Assembly (NCBI GenBank): GCA_030278955.1
Contig: JAOANR010000002.1
Span: forward strand, 14,778,238 to 14,842,237
Direction of reading: 5' to 3'
DNA length: 64,000 nucleotides
Origin: Hygrophila difformis
Lineage: Eukaryota; Streptophyta; Magnoliopsida; Lamiales; Acanthaceae
In this document: positions 23,777 to 36,576 of the stretch, piece after piece
Numbering within the stretch: position 1 is the first letter of the stretch
How the letters are laid out: each line of letters opens with the position of its first letter
The notes under the pieces: model-generated
The model's database searches: none
Told to the model about the DNA's origin: nothing
The model's input: the letters and a program-made list of their open reading frames with translations, nothing else
Made by a program: the position numbers and the translations under genes

Positions 23777-25431
23777 AGAAAGAAGGAAGAATCCTAGTCC
23801 CATTTTAACCTGCTTTGTTTTATTTCCGTTTTAGTAGTAGTAATCTGCAAGGGATTCCTCCTTTTGTGTGTGCAGGGTTGCACTAACTGCACGAGAATCC
23901 CTTGCCTCGGATGTATTTATTTGCTTTCCCTAAAATGGAACTCAGCTTTTGAGACCACTGAACAGATCTTTACTTGTTTTCCTTTCCGAAAAAGATGTCT
24001 GTACAGTCCGAGATGAATAAGTGACTATCAGACCAAAAATATGCTGTTGACATACTCAGTATGTCAGCAGTGCCTCTTCACTGCTTTCAATTAAATGATC
24101 AGCAAAAATATGCATAAACTTGCTCTAAATTCACATGTTGAATTTAGGCTTGTGATTAAATTTTCAAACTTTTAAATTGGGATAATATAATTGAAGACAT
24201 GCATGAAACGAATTCCTAAGGTTTTGAGCTATAAAAATTTAATGATGCGATCAGCTTATTGGGTAATAAATCTGCATGTTAGAGATTTCGATTGAATAAA
24301 TTGTTAGAATTAAGCTTTGATTAAATTTGAGAATATTGTATGACATGAATCAACCCAACCTTGTGAGATTTGAGCCATGAGTCACTTTTACTCATTTATT
24401 TTCTTTGATGTGTGAATCATTTTGATTAAAGGAAACTAGAACTTGCAATTGGGACCGATTCAAGACCACGCCATATTCCAAAAATCGAGCATATGATCGA
24501 GGCACCTAGAAAAACCCAAATTTTTTGCCTTCTTTTGAAATCCAAACCCAAAAATATTTTCCCTTTAGGATTAACCACTTTGAGCCTTAAGCCTAATTTT
24601 TCTTTGAAACCCATTATATTATTCCTAGCCTCATAAAAAGACCAAGAAAATCAAACCCAAGTATGCAAGGGTAAATTCTATCAAAGGCATTAAGCTTATG
24701 ATCATCAATCCATGGTAATCGGTATGTTATAAACCGATTCATCAAAAAAAAAAAATGTGTTGAGTTTCATTCAACAACAATAAATTGCAAATGACAAAGC
24801 AAATTAGACTTAGTCTAATGTCATGCAATAGAAAAGAAAAACAATGATGATCATAAATTTTAAATAAAAGTGCCAAGTTATGATAGATTAATTCTTGCCA
24901 CTTCTTAGCCCAATAATTTCCCTTTCCTACCTGATGTTACAACCGTACGCCCCGTTATAACCCTTAAATAAGACCTCGTGATCTCGATTTGAAGAAATGA
25001 GCCGGTGGCGAGTTGGTCTGATTGCAAGCTTATGGGATAATTTAATTAAATTTGATTTGGAGCGTTCATAATTAAACCCCAATTGAGAGTGAGTGATCTT
25101 TCCGATTCTCTTATAAGTGAGGCTCTGTTTCATTAAAATGTTCATGTCATGCCTTAATTCTAATTTTTAATCTTTGCATCTTTCGAACATGATATTCATG
25201 AAGGATTGATAATAATGTTTGATTTGTAGGCCCGATACAGTGAGCAAGTATCATTTCATTAAACACTGCAATCAAGGGAATTTAATACTTGTAATTTTTG
25301 ATTGTCTTATCCCTATCCAAAAAGGATGTGATTTATGAAGCCACGAAAATGAATTGAATATGTAGAGTCCGTGTTCTTACGAACATTGACTCTGACTGCT
25401 CGGGGACGATCAGTATTAAATGTGAGGATGT
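23777..25431 (+). other. Non-coding region between the F-box gene and the 3' LTR, ending in the polypurine tract
   Basis: AT-rich, with no frame of coding character. A short A-run lies near 24749. The last bases TAAATGTGAGGATGT (about 25419-25431) directly precede the LTR start TGATAATGG and serve as the plus-strand primer tract, although the tract is less purine-pure than in elements A to C. Confidence 0.6.
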
Positions 25432-28400
25432 TGATAATGGCCAGAAATGACCATTATTTTCAATCCATTTCCGTGTCTTAAACGGGCATTTGATCGCATT
25501 CCGGTCTTACATTAAGTAAGAAAGCAGTCGAATTGGACTGATTTATGCATATTGTAAAAATAATAAGCTGGTGTGAAAAAGGCATAAATATGTAATTTTA
25601 TTACATAATTATGTTAGAAAAACCCAAAAACATGAGAAAAAGAAAAGGAAACAAAAAGATGGGAAAAAGATAGAAAAGCCCACAAAAAGAACATTTTCGG
25701 CCCATCTGGCCCAATCCAGCAAGCCCAGGAAGACCTTTGTCGCGGAAGCCCTTTGGCGCGATGCAGTGTTCCGCGACAAAGGAGGGTTCCGCGACCGAGC
25801 AGCTCAGATGAAGAGGAGACCAGCCAAGCCCTTTGTCGCGATGACCTTTGTCGCGATGGCATGCTCCGCGACAAAGGCATGACTCCGCGACCAAGACACC
25901 CAATTAGAGACACAAGACCCAGTCGAGAAGCCTTGCCACATGCAGTGTGTTCCGCGACCAACTTGATGCTCCGAGACAAAGCTGTGATGTGTGTGATGTC
26001 TTAAGACACAATGGGCTAGAATCAAGGCCCATGGGCTTAGGGTTACACTTCTATAAATATGAGGTGTCTCCCATGAGCTAGGGGTTGGTTAGAATTTTGG
26101 TGATTAGAGCTCTCTTGAAGACAAGGCAGTGGGTGCTCTCTCTTAGGTAGTTTAGTTTAGTTTTATTTTTTGTATTATTTAATTCTTGTCCTTAGATTAG
26201 TTTAGTTTAGTGTTTATTTTGTGTTTTATGGTTTACAGTAGCTAGGTAGCCACTTTAATATCATGTTTTGGTTTCTAAACTTTTGTTTTAGGGTTTGTAA
26301 TACTCAAATCATGGGTATTAACAACACCCCTTCAATAATATGGGAAAACATTCACCATTTGTGTCCCAAATCATGAAATGGGTCTCACACCCCATGGATT
26401 CATGCTTTATTTTTCATTTCGGGGTCATTTGACCCCCATTTTGTTACTTTTATGTTTACTGTTAGCATGTTATGGATGATGTTGTATGTATGTGCGATCA
26501 AACCCTAGATTAGGACTCTTGCTTTATTTTTAATATTCTGCCCAGCTTTGTTTATTTTTGCTTAAGCATGTTCTTCCTTATTTTGAATGTTTCTTGTTTG
26601 TTTTTAGCTTAGAATAGCTTTTTGATCTGAAATAGGGTGAGATCACGCTGTTTGCATGCCACTGTTCATTTCTGCTTTTTCTGACTTTTGTCCTGAACCA
26701 CCTTGGGCGCCAACCGCCTTTTGGCGCGGAACCACGTTCCGCGACAAAATGGTTGTTCCGCGACCAAGGTGTTTCAAGACACTTGTCTCCATAATTTAAA
26801 ACCCCTTGTCGCGGAACACCTTGTCGCGGAGCCACGTTCCGCGACAAAAACCTTCCATGCATAGCGACAAAGGAGCCAAACTCTTGCATTTTGTCTGCAT
26901 GGCTTTTTGTCGCGGAATCATCTTGTCGCGAAGCCACGTTCAGCGACAGAAATCCCATTCTGAGACAGAAAAATTATGCCATGTTCCTTATTCTTTGAAC
27001 TCTTTGTCGCGGATCACTTTGTCGCGGAACCACGTTCTGCGACAAACTTTCCATGCATAGCGACAAAGGTTCAAATGCTTTAAGAATTTTCTGAAAATTC
27101 TTTGTCGCGAAACACTCTTGTCGCGGAACCACGTTCCGCGACAAAATCTTGCTTAGCGACAAGGAGGCGTTATGCTGCCAAAAATTCTAAAAACTTGTCG
27201 GGATATCCATGTCGCGGACCTCGGTCCGCGACAAAATTTATGATATCGCGACAAAAATTCCCTTCTCTCTATTTAATCTCAAACAATCTTCATCCTCTTC
27301 CTATATTATATTGCAACACTCACATCATAACCCCACGGGTTAAGGTGTAACATTCTGGAATTGCAATATAGGGTGTTATGCTGCCCAAATTTTGATTCTC
27401 CATTTGCATCACTTAATTAATTGAACCCTTGAGTCATTAATGATTAAAGAGTGAGATTAGCACTAATTACACATCAATAATCATCATGATTAAAGGACCT
27501 TTGTTCAATTGCCATTAAAACACTCCTCTATAAACAAAATCTTGATGGCTTAAACAGATAATCCGGATTGTAATTAATTATGGTAGGAAGGATTATTTAA
27601 GATCATCTATTGTGGACCCAATCCACAACCTTGCATGAGAAACCAATGTCTCTCATACAAGGAATCGTCTTTTATTTCTTGTTGATTTTGTCTTTGCGTG
27701 TTGTGTGTAACAATTAGTAAAGAATACATCAGATTAATGTTGGCAGGTATTCCCCCACGGATAACTAGCTCGTAATCTGAGTATTAATTATTAAGTGTTA
27801 TTTTGCATGGTCTGGATGACTGTCAGTGGAAGCCTTGGCGGTTCGCCCATCCGGGGTTATAATAGCTGCTCGGCTGACTCCCATCCAGATACAGTTTATT
27901 TTTCTTATCTTAATTTCCAAACCCAAATTCCAATCTGTAATGGAAGTCAGTTGGCATCAGTCAATGCCAAGTGACGATTATTATAGAAGGGAAACATGTA
28001 GGTTTTTATCCGAATTCACAGACAGTGGAGGCCCAACTGGTATTGACACCACCATTATAGGGTCTAAGCTGCCTAAATTCGCTCCATCCGAGTAATTGGG
28101 AAATTGGACAGTAGATGTTTACAGTCCACCTGATTATTCTGCCATTACTTTGGTCCCTTGACCACTTCATATCTGTGTTTCACCTTCTGTCTAGACCCGC
28201 ATCTATATTTTGGGTCAATTAATTTTACACTTCCCTATATCCTTATGCATGATAATATTATGTACTATTGTGGTCTATACTATTTTGGGATCCTTCCCTT
28301 GGACAATAGAAGTCTAGATCTTAAATAGATACTGCTTAATAAATTTCCAACAAAAATCTCTTTACAAAATCCAGATCTGAGTAAGGGATAAATTCCTCAG

Positions 28401-30154
28401 TTATGACTAATTCATATTCTGTCAAGGGTTGTATTTTGGGAAATTAGAAACAGATTCAGCGATTAGGTCTTGCCTAGACTGAAAGGGTCTGTGTTTTAAC
28501 TGAGAGTCTAGTACCTGATAGGGAATGATTTTCAAATCCATTATTTTCCAAAATTGCTGGTTGTTGGAAATCTAAGATTGAGTACTATACCGAGATGGGG
28601 TCCACTTGGACTCAAATACAGTGTAGTAAATAATCTCAGAGGAACATCACCCAGGCCTTGGTTATTTTCTAAGATAGGGTTGAGTTTTCTTTCAACTGCT
28701 ATCCTCTTCGGCCAAAGCCTATTTTTGAGTCCTGAGTGAGTGCATCCGGAACGAACTAAATCATTAGTTCGTTTCATTAGTTTGTGTCTCATAATCACCC
28801 GGAAGGAAGTGAACACACTAGTGGTTCACCCAGAACCGGGAATTCTTGATCCATACTCCTTCATCCTGAGGGGGAGCTGTCTTTTACTACCAGGGTCAGA
28901 TTTTCAAAACCTCCGAGTGATAGGTTTTAAATGCTTTCTTTACTGCTGTCTTTTAACCGCTTTCATTAGAGGTCACTCGGTTGTATTGAGAGTTGTGTAA
29001 CTGCTACTAGGCTTGACAGTTAAGGGATAGTTCAGGGCTTAATTCGAATCTTTGGGCGTGACATGGGAGAATGATAGTAGTACTTGGCATTTCAATAAAT
29101 GATATGTCGGGTGTTGCTTTTCCACCACAGATGAAGTAACACACCCAGGCCAGGGCAGTTACAAATCTGTGGTATCTTAGAATCTGTGGTCTTAGGAACA
29201 TGTAAACTCATATTGTAAGTACCTGTCTGTTAAAGGGAAAGCATTATTGAGAGCATGAGAATTGGCTATCTGATAGAATTATCCCAAACAAAGATCTGCG
29301 TATAAAAATGGAAGTTTAATACTGCTTTATCTAAATCTTGTCCAATTTTCATTCTTTTCTCCCTGTCCTTCTGTCTACATTGTGATTCAGCTTCACGGTT
29401 GGCACAATGTAATTTTTCCCTGCTTTCATAGATAATGTTTATCGCATTCTTAGAATAATTTTTACCCGCTTCCTAGAATAGATTTATTCGCTTTGTAGAG
29501 TAACTTTAAATGCTTTTGTAATTTAGTTTAAATTCATGTCAGTAGTTATTAATCACTTTTCGAACCTATTGAGCAATACGAATGGAAAATCTAGTAAAAC
29601 GACGTGGGCCCTGCTTCTATCGCACATCCTCCAGTGAACGATCCGGTCTTACTATAAATTACTGCAATTTTTGACACCGTGCGCTTTCGGGCCACAGTTT
29701 CTTAAACACGAGCAATAAAAACATGACTACTTATAAATATATCCCTAAACACAACTCCGCCATCATAAATTGGTTTCATTAAATAAAACCTAAACCAGGA
29801 TCGCGATTTTTCAGAAAATACTTGGGGAGTGGAAATTGTCAAAAAGTTTCATGGCAGGAAATCTTATGGCAAGAATTGATGAGAAGTATCATGGCATATT
29901 TTCCGGGGATCCTCAGTGTGACAGGCTGAAGGTCAACCTATCCCGACTGTGCCATGAGATTTGTCAACATTTCATGACAGAGAGGACCACAGCGCCATTT
30001 GAAACCAAAGCACCACACTTGAGTAATAAAAAGACTAACAATCTTGACATATCCCTAAACCCTTTCCCGTGACTCATAACTCTTTTCATTTAATAAATCT
30101 AACCTGGTATATTTTAAGAAAAAGCTCGTGTGGACGAAATTGTCAAAAGTTTCA
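25432..30154 (+). repeat. Element D 3' LTR (4723 bp)
   Basis: Nearly identical to 10180-14903. Motif arrays lie at about 25739-25986 and 26711-27255 and the TATA box at 26052. Differences I noticed include one base deleted near 25550 (GCATATTG versus GCATAATTG), G to A in TTGTRTGTATG, and single changes in several motif copies. The LTR ends in TTTCA at 30154, followed by the TSD GTGGC. Confidence 0.95.
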
Positions 30155-30159
30155 GTGGC

Positions 30160-31080
30160 ACTGGACCTCCTTGGTTAAACCTTCTCCCATTGTTCAGTTG
30201 CTGTGGCCTATTCGGCCCTCCCCAATACTCGGTCCTCCTAGTGCTGTTCTCAGTTCTCGTGTCCCTGTTTCTTTTATCTTGGGGGCCCCGGCTGGACTCC
30301 CCACTCACCCTCCTTTTCAGTTGTTGTACTCGTGCCACTGCCACAGCGCGATCGTACACTGCCTGTAAGTCGGGGTAGTGCACCCCCGTGATCACTTTGC
30401 GTATCGCCAGATTCAAGCCCATTTCGAACTTCTGGGCTTTCTCCACGTCCTTAGGCACCAGCCTCGGCGCGAATCGCACCAACTCCTTGAATCGAGTGTA
30501 ATACTCTTGTCCAGTCTACCCGCCTTTGTTTTAATGACAAAAATTCCTCGTACATGGCCGCCTTCGTACTCAGGGGGTAAAATCGGTCCCTGAGCAGTTC
30601 CATCATTTCAGTCCATGAATAGGGCTCCTCGTCCTCTTGTAGCTTTCCTTGGGTGGCTTGCCACCAGTCGTCTGCTTCGCCTCCCAAGTAATATGAAGCG
30701 ACGTGCACCTTTTCCCCTTCCGGGCACTTAACCGCGCTTAGCAACTTGTCAAAAGTCCTAATCCACTCCTCTAGTTTTGCAGGGTCTTCCTCACCAGCGT
30801 AGTGGGGTGGCTGGTACGGATTCACCATTGCCAGATAGTTGATTCGAGCCTGGGGCGGAAGTACCGCCGCGGCTTGCCCTTGATTAACTTGCGTGTTTCC
30901 CAGCGCAATCAGGACCTCTTTTATCGTCCGGAGACGAGCGCCCATATTGTTCGGTGCGGGGGCTTCTTGCGCACCTTGGGTTTGAGCTCCTACAGGTTGA
31001 GTTGTTTACGTGTTATTCGGTGGCACTTCATTGGTCGTTTGTGGTTTAGGTGGGTTTCTTGGTCTGCCTCTTGGTGCCAT
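30160..31080 (-). pseudogene. Element A gag, N-terminal part
   Basis: The minus-strand reading starts at an ATG (31080) with MAPRGRPRNPPKP. It has a stop about 25 codons later (TAA after PPNNT), then runs open from NMGARLRTIKEVL to the D junction. It contains the retrotransposon gag domain (PHYAGEEDPAKLEEWIRTF, YYLGGEADDWWQ, LRDRFYPLS), with a frame shift near 30520, where two open stretches overlap. It continues across element D into 10179-9811. Confidence 0.88.
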
Positions 31081-31217
31081 TCTATTAGAAACGTGTATAG
31101 ATTAGGCTAAAAGAATCTGATAAATCGTTTAGACAAGTGGTTATGAAAGTGTTTGAGCGTTAGATGCATATTCACACATAGTGCTCGATCGGGTCTTAAA
31201 CGCGCCGCGTTTTTTTT

Positions 31218-31312
31218 TCAGGGTTCAGGGTTCAGGGTTAGGGTTTAGGGTTTAGGGTTAGGGTTAGGTTTTAGGGTTTAGGTTTTAAGTTTCAGGGTTT
31301 AGGGTTTGGTTT
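31218..31312. repeat. Telomere-like (TTTAGGG)n tract in the leader of element A
   Basis: About a dozen imperfect units (TTTAGGG, TTAGGG, TTCAGGG) lie between two T-runs. On the element's coding strand the tract reads CCCTAAA-type, between the pre-gag ORF and gag. It is an interstitial tract and not a chromosome end. Confidence 0.85.
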
Positions 31313-31419
31313 TTTTTTCTTAAACTTGGGAAGCCACCAAAATGTTTGGAATTTAGGGAATTTTAAATAAATAGATAAATAAATAAATAAACTTGTATTT
31401 TTATTCCTTAAAGAAATTT

Positions 31420-31881
31420 TTAATACAAGTAATAGGATGTACAAAAATAGAAGTATTTACTAGCAAAAATAGTATTTACTAAAAATAGAGTTCCTAAGGA
31501 TCTAAGCTCCTCTGGCAGTGTAGCTGGGTCCTTCACTGGGTCTTCCTCCACTGGGTCGTCCTCCGCTGGGTTTGGACTCGCCGGGCCCATCAAATGATTC
31601 TCCACCGGGCTGATCGGCAGTAGGATGTCCGTAAGGGGGATCAGATCCAATCCTTGATCGCTGATCTTCTTATTTAATTGATGGGTTAATTCAGTGAGGT
31701 CGTGGACTTGTTGTTAAAGTTGATTGATATGATGGTGGTCCGCTTCCCTTAGATTTCCCATATGGTGCAGATTTGCCTCCAATTAGGCCACTCGGTGTTT
31801 CAGTTGCTGTATGTTTTGTTGAGAATCCAAATATGCGCTCATCGTTTTGACCATCAGATTTGTCATATCTTGGTTAGCCAT
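31420..31881 (-). pseudogene. Extra ORF upstream of gag in element A (coiled-coil-like, two nonsense codons)
   Basis: An ATG at 31881 begins MANQDMTNLMVKTMS and the frame runs 154 codons to a stop at 31420, broken by two TAA codons. The first half is rich in leucine/glutamine heptads (QQNIQQLKHRV, HDLTELTHQLNKKI), suggesting a coiled coil. The second half is acidic and proline-rich (ENHLMGPASPNPAEDD). Both stops could come from CAA by a C to T change, as expected after cytosine methylation. The matching leader of element C stops aligning at about this ATG. The family is not recognised. Confidence 0.4.
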
Positions 31882-32379
31882 CTATTGTAGCAAAAGATCT
31901 AAGTTAAAGCATGTCGCTTCTAGGTTATCTAAGGTATAGAAAATGCAGTATGCAAATGCAACGATGATCCCCCCCCCCCCCCCCCCAAAAAAATCAAATA
32001 AAATAAAATAAATTAATGCATTATTTTTCCCATGGGCTTTTAAAAATAAAATATATCCCATGGTGGGCTAAAAATGATAGCAGTATGATTTGGGCCACTA
32101 TATTGGGCCAAAGGATAATAGTTGGGTTTATATGGAAAATATGGGATTTGGGCTTCAAAAATAATATTTGGGCTTTAAAAATAATTTGGACTTCGATGTA
32201 AAAATAGTGTTGGGCTAAAAATGATTTGGGCTAGAACAATAATTTGGGCTATAAAGGAATACCTTTAAAAATAATAGTATACACTTAAAAATAATAATAT
32301 TCATAATAATAATAATAATTTAAAAATAATAATGGTTTAAAAATAATAGTTTAAAAATATCCGGGCTCTGAAACTAACT
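31882..32379 (-). other. Leader of element A with degenerate PBS and a poly-C run
   Basis: Next to the 5' LTR, the minus strand reads AGTTAGTTTCAGAGCCCGG. This is a decayed form of the TGGTATCAGAGCC initiator-Met primer site that is intact in element C (40411). An 18-base C run lies at 31969-31986. The leader aligns with that of C (about 40650-40780). Confidence 0.6.
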
Positions 32380-34617
32380 TGTAACACCCCAGTTTTTTAT
32401 AACCCAGGTCGGGATGTCACCGCCACACCTCCCTAGCAAGACACGATTTCTTCGAGCTTGCTAGAGAGATGCAAGGCTATAGTATTGCAGTATTTAAAAC
32501 AATTTAAATGAATAAAACAGCCCATCGTATATAACTCGAAAATAATTATAAGTAATTTGCAGCGGAAAAGTAATATCTAAATATAAATATATATGTAATG
32601 CAGCGGAAATTTAAATACTATGCCAACATGGCCAAAACACGGGTTAAACAGACCCGTTCATGCAGTCATAATTAAATGCAAGAGTTTAAAATAGTGTTTT
32701 CCCCAAATGTTTCCATGTATGCATATGATCATGCTTAGTCCTCATACTCTGAAAGAAAAAAGGAAAAATAGTTTGGGTCAGCAAAACATGCTGAGTAAGC
32801 TAACACTTAGCATGATTAAGGGGTTTTAAGGCCATTAATTTAATTTAAATAAAAACATGTTACTTTATTATAATTTAATTTAATTAAATAAATAACTTGC
32901 ATAATTTAAAAACATAGATTCTAGCCAATCATGCATATAACATAATTTAGGTAAAGGCAATAAATACTAAGGCAATAAATAAAAGTCTTTTAATTATCCC
33001 CAATTACTCCAAGATCATGTATCTCAAGTTTTTCTCGATTGCATTGCAATCTCTACAGTTTTTCAAGTAGCCTTGGCCTAAGCCAAATCCGCCATACCCA
33101 GTATCACTCCGGCGCCTCGGGAAACCCATACGGATACTCCCGAAAGTGTAGGCCCAAAATATCTCGCCGTTTTGGCATAATTTCACATATTTCACATATT
33201 TCAATACCATCGTCCAACACAGTTATCTACAACTTTCGTTTAGAACTCGAGACCTAATTCCAACCGGATCAATTAAGAAAAATCGGATTAAGTTCAGAAA
33301 CCCATTCTGTCAATTTTTAGAAGTTCGAAGAAAACGCAGATTGGTTCGGTTCAAATTCAAAGGTTCAAATCTTGATGGAAAATTCTAAAATTTTACAGCG
33401 GTATTCCAGACTTATAGATCTACAATTTTATGTTTAACACTATTCCTATATCGGCCTAGATCTAATATAAAAACCACCAACAAGTTCGAAATGTGATTCT
33501 GTCCCATTTCAAGATCCAAATTGAAAACAGATTCTTCTAGTTCGATTTTCGGGTATCAATCTTAACAAAAAATTATGAAATTTTTACAGAAGGTAGATCG
33601 GTGTCTTAGAAACACCTTTTATGTTTTAAGTTTTCTCGTTTGAACATTTTAAATGATCCGAATAATTCAAATAAAAACGCTACGCACATAGGGTTTTCTT
33701 TTGACAGATTTTATTAAGTTCTTTAATGGATCTTTCGTTTGGTTGATTTTAAACACCCAAAACCACAGTAAGTAATTAACTTACTTGAGATTGGATTATC
33801 GGCTCGTCGATTTCGTAGGCGTGGCTTCCACGTTCTTCGTTCTCCCTCCGAGATCCTTCGTTCTCCCTCTACGCGTCCGGATCGGGGTTTTAGAAAGGAA
33901 ACGGAGTAAGTTAGTTTAGGAATCGAGGTTTGAATGGAAAATATGGACGAACTCTTACCAACCACGACTGGAGACTCTTTGATTTTCGTCCAAAAGCTTG
34001 TCCTTTGCTGCCTTCGTGCCTCCGTTAACTTGGAATTTGAGTTTGAAACGTATAGGGTTTTTCGAAGAGTTTGAAAATCGTCCGGGGTCGAAGGGGATGG
34101 GTATTTATAGAGTTAGTAGACCCATGGGACGTCCAAGATCTGTCTTGGAGTGTCTTGGGCCGAAAGGTAAGCAACCGAAGTCGAAAAATCCGAAATCGGG
34201 TGAGAGAATCTCACACGGGTCGTTTACCTCAGCTGGCGCGGTGGTGGCGCGGAAAATGCTCCGGAACGCGCGGAGACCGCGCGGCCTTGGCCTGGACTTC
34301 GGTCCGGGACGGGTCGTGCGATCCGTCGGGCCTTTTCTCCTCTCTTCCGGACTTCTATCCTCCAATTTTCTTGGGCTCCGATTTTCGGACTACTTTTTGG
34401 GCTCCAAATTCCTATTTTAATTTTATTTGGATCTTAATTAAATTACGGGTCCGAATTATAAGTCCATTTGTATTGGGTTATCTTGGGACCATTTATTTAA
34501 TTAAATTAACTTTAACTTTAATTCCTTCTTGGATTAAATTCCATTTCTCATTTATTCTTTTATTTATTTATTTATTTATTTATTGTATTTATTGATATAA
34601 AATTCTCGGGTATTATA
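32380..34617 (-). repeat. Element A 5' LTR (2238 bp, internal deletion)
   Basis: It begins TGTAACACCCCAG at 32380 and ends TATTATA at 34617, where the expected CA terminus has decayed. Relative to the 3' LTR it lacks about 440 bp (the join lies near 33215). The TSD GCACT follows. Scattered differences from the 3' copy mark A as older than D and C. Confidence 0.9.
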
Positions 34618-34622
34618 GCACT

Positions 34623-35964
34623 CACCCACTAATTAGTGCTCAATCTAGTCGTAACGGGATGTTTGAAAATTTGTTTTTATCTCTCAAAGGGAATTTCGAC
34701 CGTTTGTTTAGAAAATCTCAATTTCACAAAATATAGTATGTGTTTCATCACAGTTCGCGCCTTTTGAGTTTAAAAATTTGTTTTAAAGGCGAACGACTTG
34801 AAATTTGCACAGTGTCTCACAAACATCCTATTGAACAACTTTCATGTTTTAAGTTTTTCGAAATAAAGTGAGGAACCAAGTCAAAAATCATGTTTTCCAC
34901 AGAAAAGTCATGCTGTCAGGTTTCAGATTCGACCTACTATTCATAATTCGATTTTTCAACTCATCAAACCGACTCCAAAAATTCAGAAATTTTATGAACA
35001 TGTTCTAGACTCAATTATCTACAACTTTCATTCACATTGCACAAGCTAGTTCGGTCTAGATCAAATACAAAAATGCAGATAAAATTCGAAGTCATACACA
35101 GTCATATTTTTGAAAATTTAGAATAAACACAGTGAAACCAGATCAGATTTGAGGCATCAAATGGTGATGAAAAATTCTGAGATTTTTACACAACATAGAT
35201 AAAGTCTTAGAAATAAAATCTTAGTTTTGAGTTTTTCGTTTAAAGCACTCAAAATGGTCCGAAAAATTAGATCTTTAGAACTGCGCATCCATGGATCCTT
35301 TTTGACAGATTTTATGTTTAATACTTAAGCTTATGTTTCGTTCGATTTTAAGCCACCAAAATTGATATGCAAGAGTCAACTTACAGGATGTGATGTCTAA
35401 GGTTTTAGATCTTCGGTTTGGCCACCGGGATCATGAGCAAGTCCAAAATCTCCTCATCTCTTCCTTTCGTTCCGATTCGTAGTTGCAAAGTTGAAATAAT
35501 TCTATGTTAGACTTTATATTACTTAATCGGACATGAACTAACGACTGCTAACTTTCCTTACCACCAACCTACACCGGGGTAGCCTCCAAACTCGTCCACG
35601 GGTCTGCCTCCTCGCCGGAATTCACTCCAAGACTTCGAAACTAGGGTTTTCGGTGGTTTGAACATAGGAAAGAGTTGTGGGAGTGATTAAAGGGCGTTCG
35701 GAACCTGGATAGGTGGTATTTATAACCCCTAACAACCCCCAAATGTTAGGGATTGGGATATGCAGGTCTTGGGGCGCAAGAATGGAACACACATCGAAAA
35801 AACTGGAGTCATGTGAGAGGATCGCGCAAGGTCCGCAACAGGCGCGACGGCGTGCCTGTGGTGCGGTTTTGGGGGATTACCACGCCACCACCGCGTGGCT
35901 CCAGCCTGGGTCGCGTGCCGGGCTGGGTCGTGCGATCCCGTCGGGCATTTTCTCCTGTCTTTTT
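34623..35964 (-). repeat. Element B 3' LTR, piece 2 of 3
   Basis: It continues the B LTR after element A (CTAATTAGTGCTCAATC aligns with 47911 in the other B LTR). It ends in a T-run at 35960-35964, where element C inserted (TTTTT duplicated at 44241-44245). No coding content is supported. Confidence 0.8.
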
Positions 35965-36252
35965 TGTGATACCCAATAGAAATTTATTTTTGGAGTTCGA
36001 CTCGATAAGATGTATCCTGAAAAAAAAATAAAATAAAATAAAATAAACAAATTCAAATTATTTTGAACTACGTTATGGCTTGATCCCTTCACCGGGTACG
36101 TAGGCAGCTTAGAAGTTTCAATTCTAAGTTCAGTCACAAAATAATAAAACAAACAAAAAGTCCTTAGCACGAGAAAAGCCGAAATACAACTTCGAGGACG
36201 AAGTTGATTCTTAAGGAGGGTAGACTGTAATACCCGAGAATTTTGCAACATA

Positions 36253-36283
<31 letters not shown>

Positions 36284-36536
36284 AAATACAATATATAAAT
36301 AAAATAAATAATTTAAACATAAAACGAGAAATGGAATTTAATTCCAAAAGATGAAATGAGAAATAAAATTTAATTCAAGAAATAATTAAATATCCAAGAA
36401 CCCGTGAAGTCGAAAATTGTAATATCCTACATTATTCTAAATATATTTTAAATTAATCTATTGATATATTAAAACCATTTTATTACGTGTCTAATTACTG
36501 TACGCATAATTATTAATTAACACTTTATTTTATAAT

Positions 36537-36576
<40 letters not shown>

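Larger units (their letters stand above)
10180..30154 (+). mobile_element. Element D: young, structurally complete Athila-like Ty3/gypsy retrotransposon carrying an F-box gene
   Basis: LTRs at 10180-14903 and 25432-30154 start TGATAATGGCC and end GTCAAAAGTTTCA. The TSD GTGGC is perfect (10175-10179 and 30155-30159). A tRNA-Asp primer-binding site follows the 5' LTR, and ATGTGAGGATGT directly precedes the 3' LTR. By eye the LTRs differ by about ten substitutions and one 1-base deletion over 4.72 kb, which indicates recent insertion. The gag-pol frame is open. The 4.4 kb between pol and the 3' LTR holds a promoter-like array and a two-exon F-box gene instead of an obvious env-like gene. Confidence 0.95.
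3532..34617 (-). mobile_element. Element A: Tekay-like Ty3/gypsy retrotransposon interrupted by element D
   Basis: The outer LTRs are 3532-6197 (3') and 32380-34617 (5'), with the perfect 5-bp TSD GCACT (3527-3531 and 34618-34622). On the minus strand the order is 5' LTR, degenerate iMet PBS, leader with an extra ORF and a telomere-like tract, gag (interrupted), protease, RT, RNase H, integrase, C-terminal chromo-like region, polypurine tract, 3' LTR. Several stops and frameshifts make it non-autonomous. Subtracting element D (19,975 bp) and one TSD copy leaves about 11.1 kb, which suits this lineage. Confidence 0.92.

Noticed and set aside
31218..31312. Chromosome end indicated by TTTAGGG repeats
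   Set aside because: The tract is short, degenerate and embedded between the leader ORF and gag of element A.
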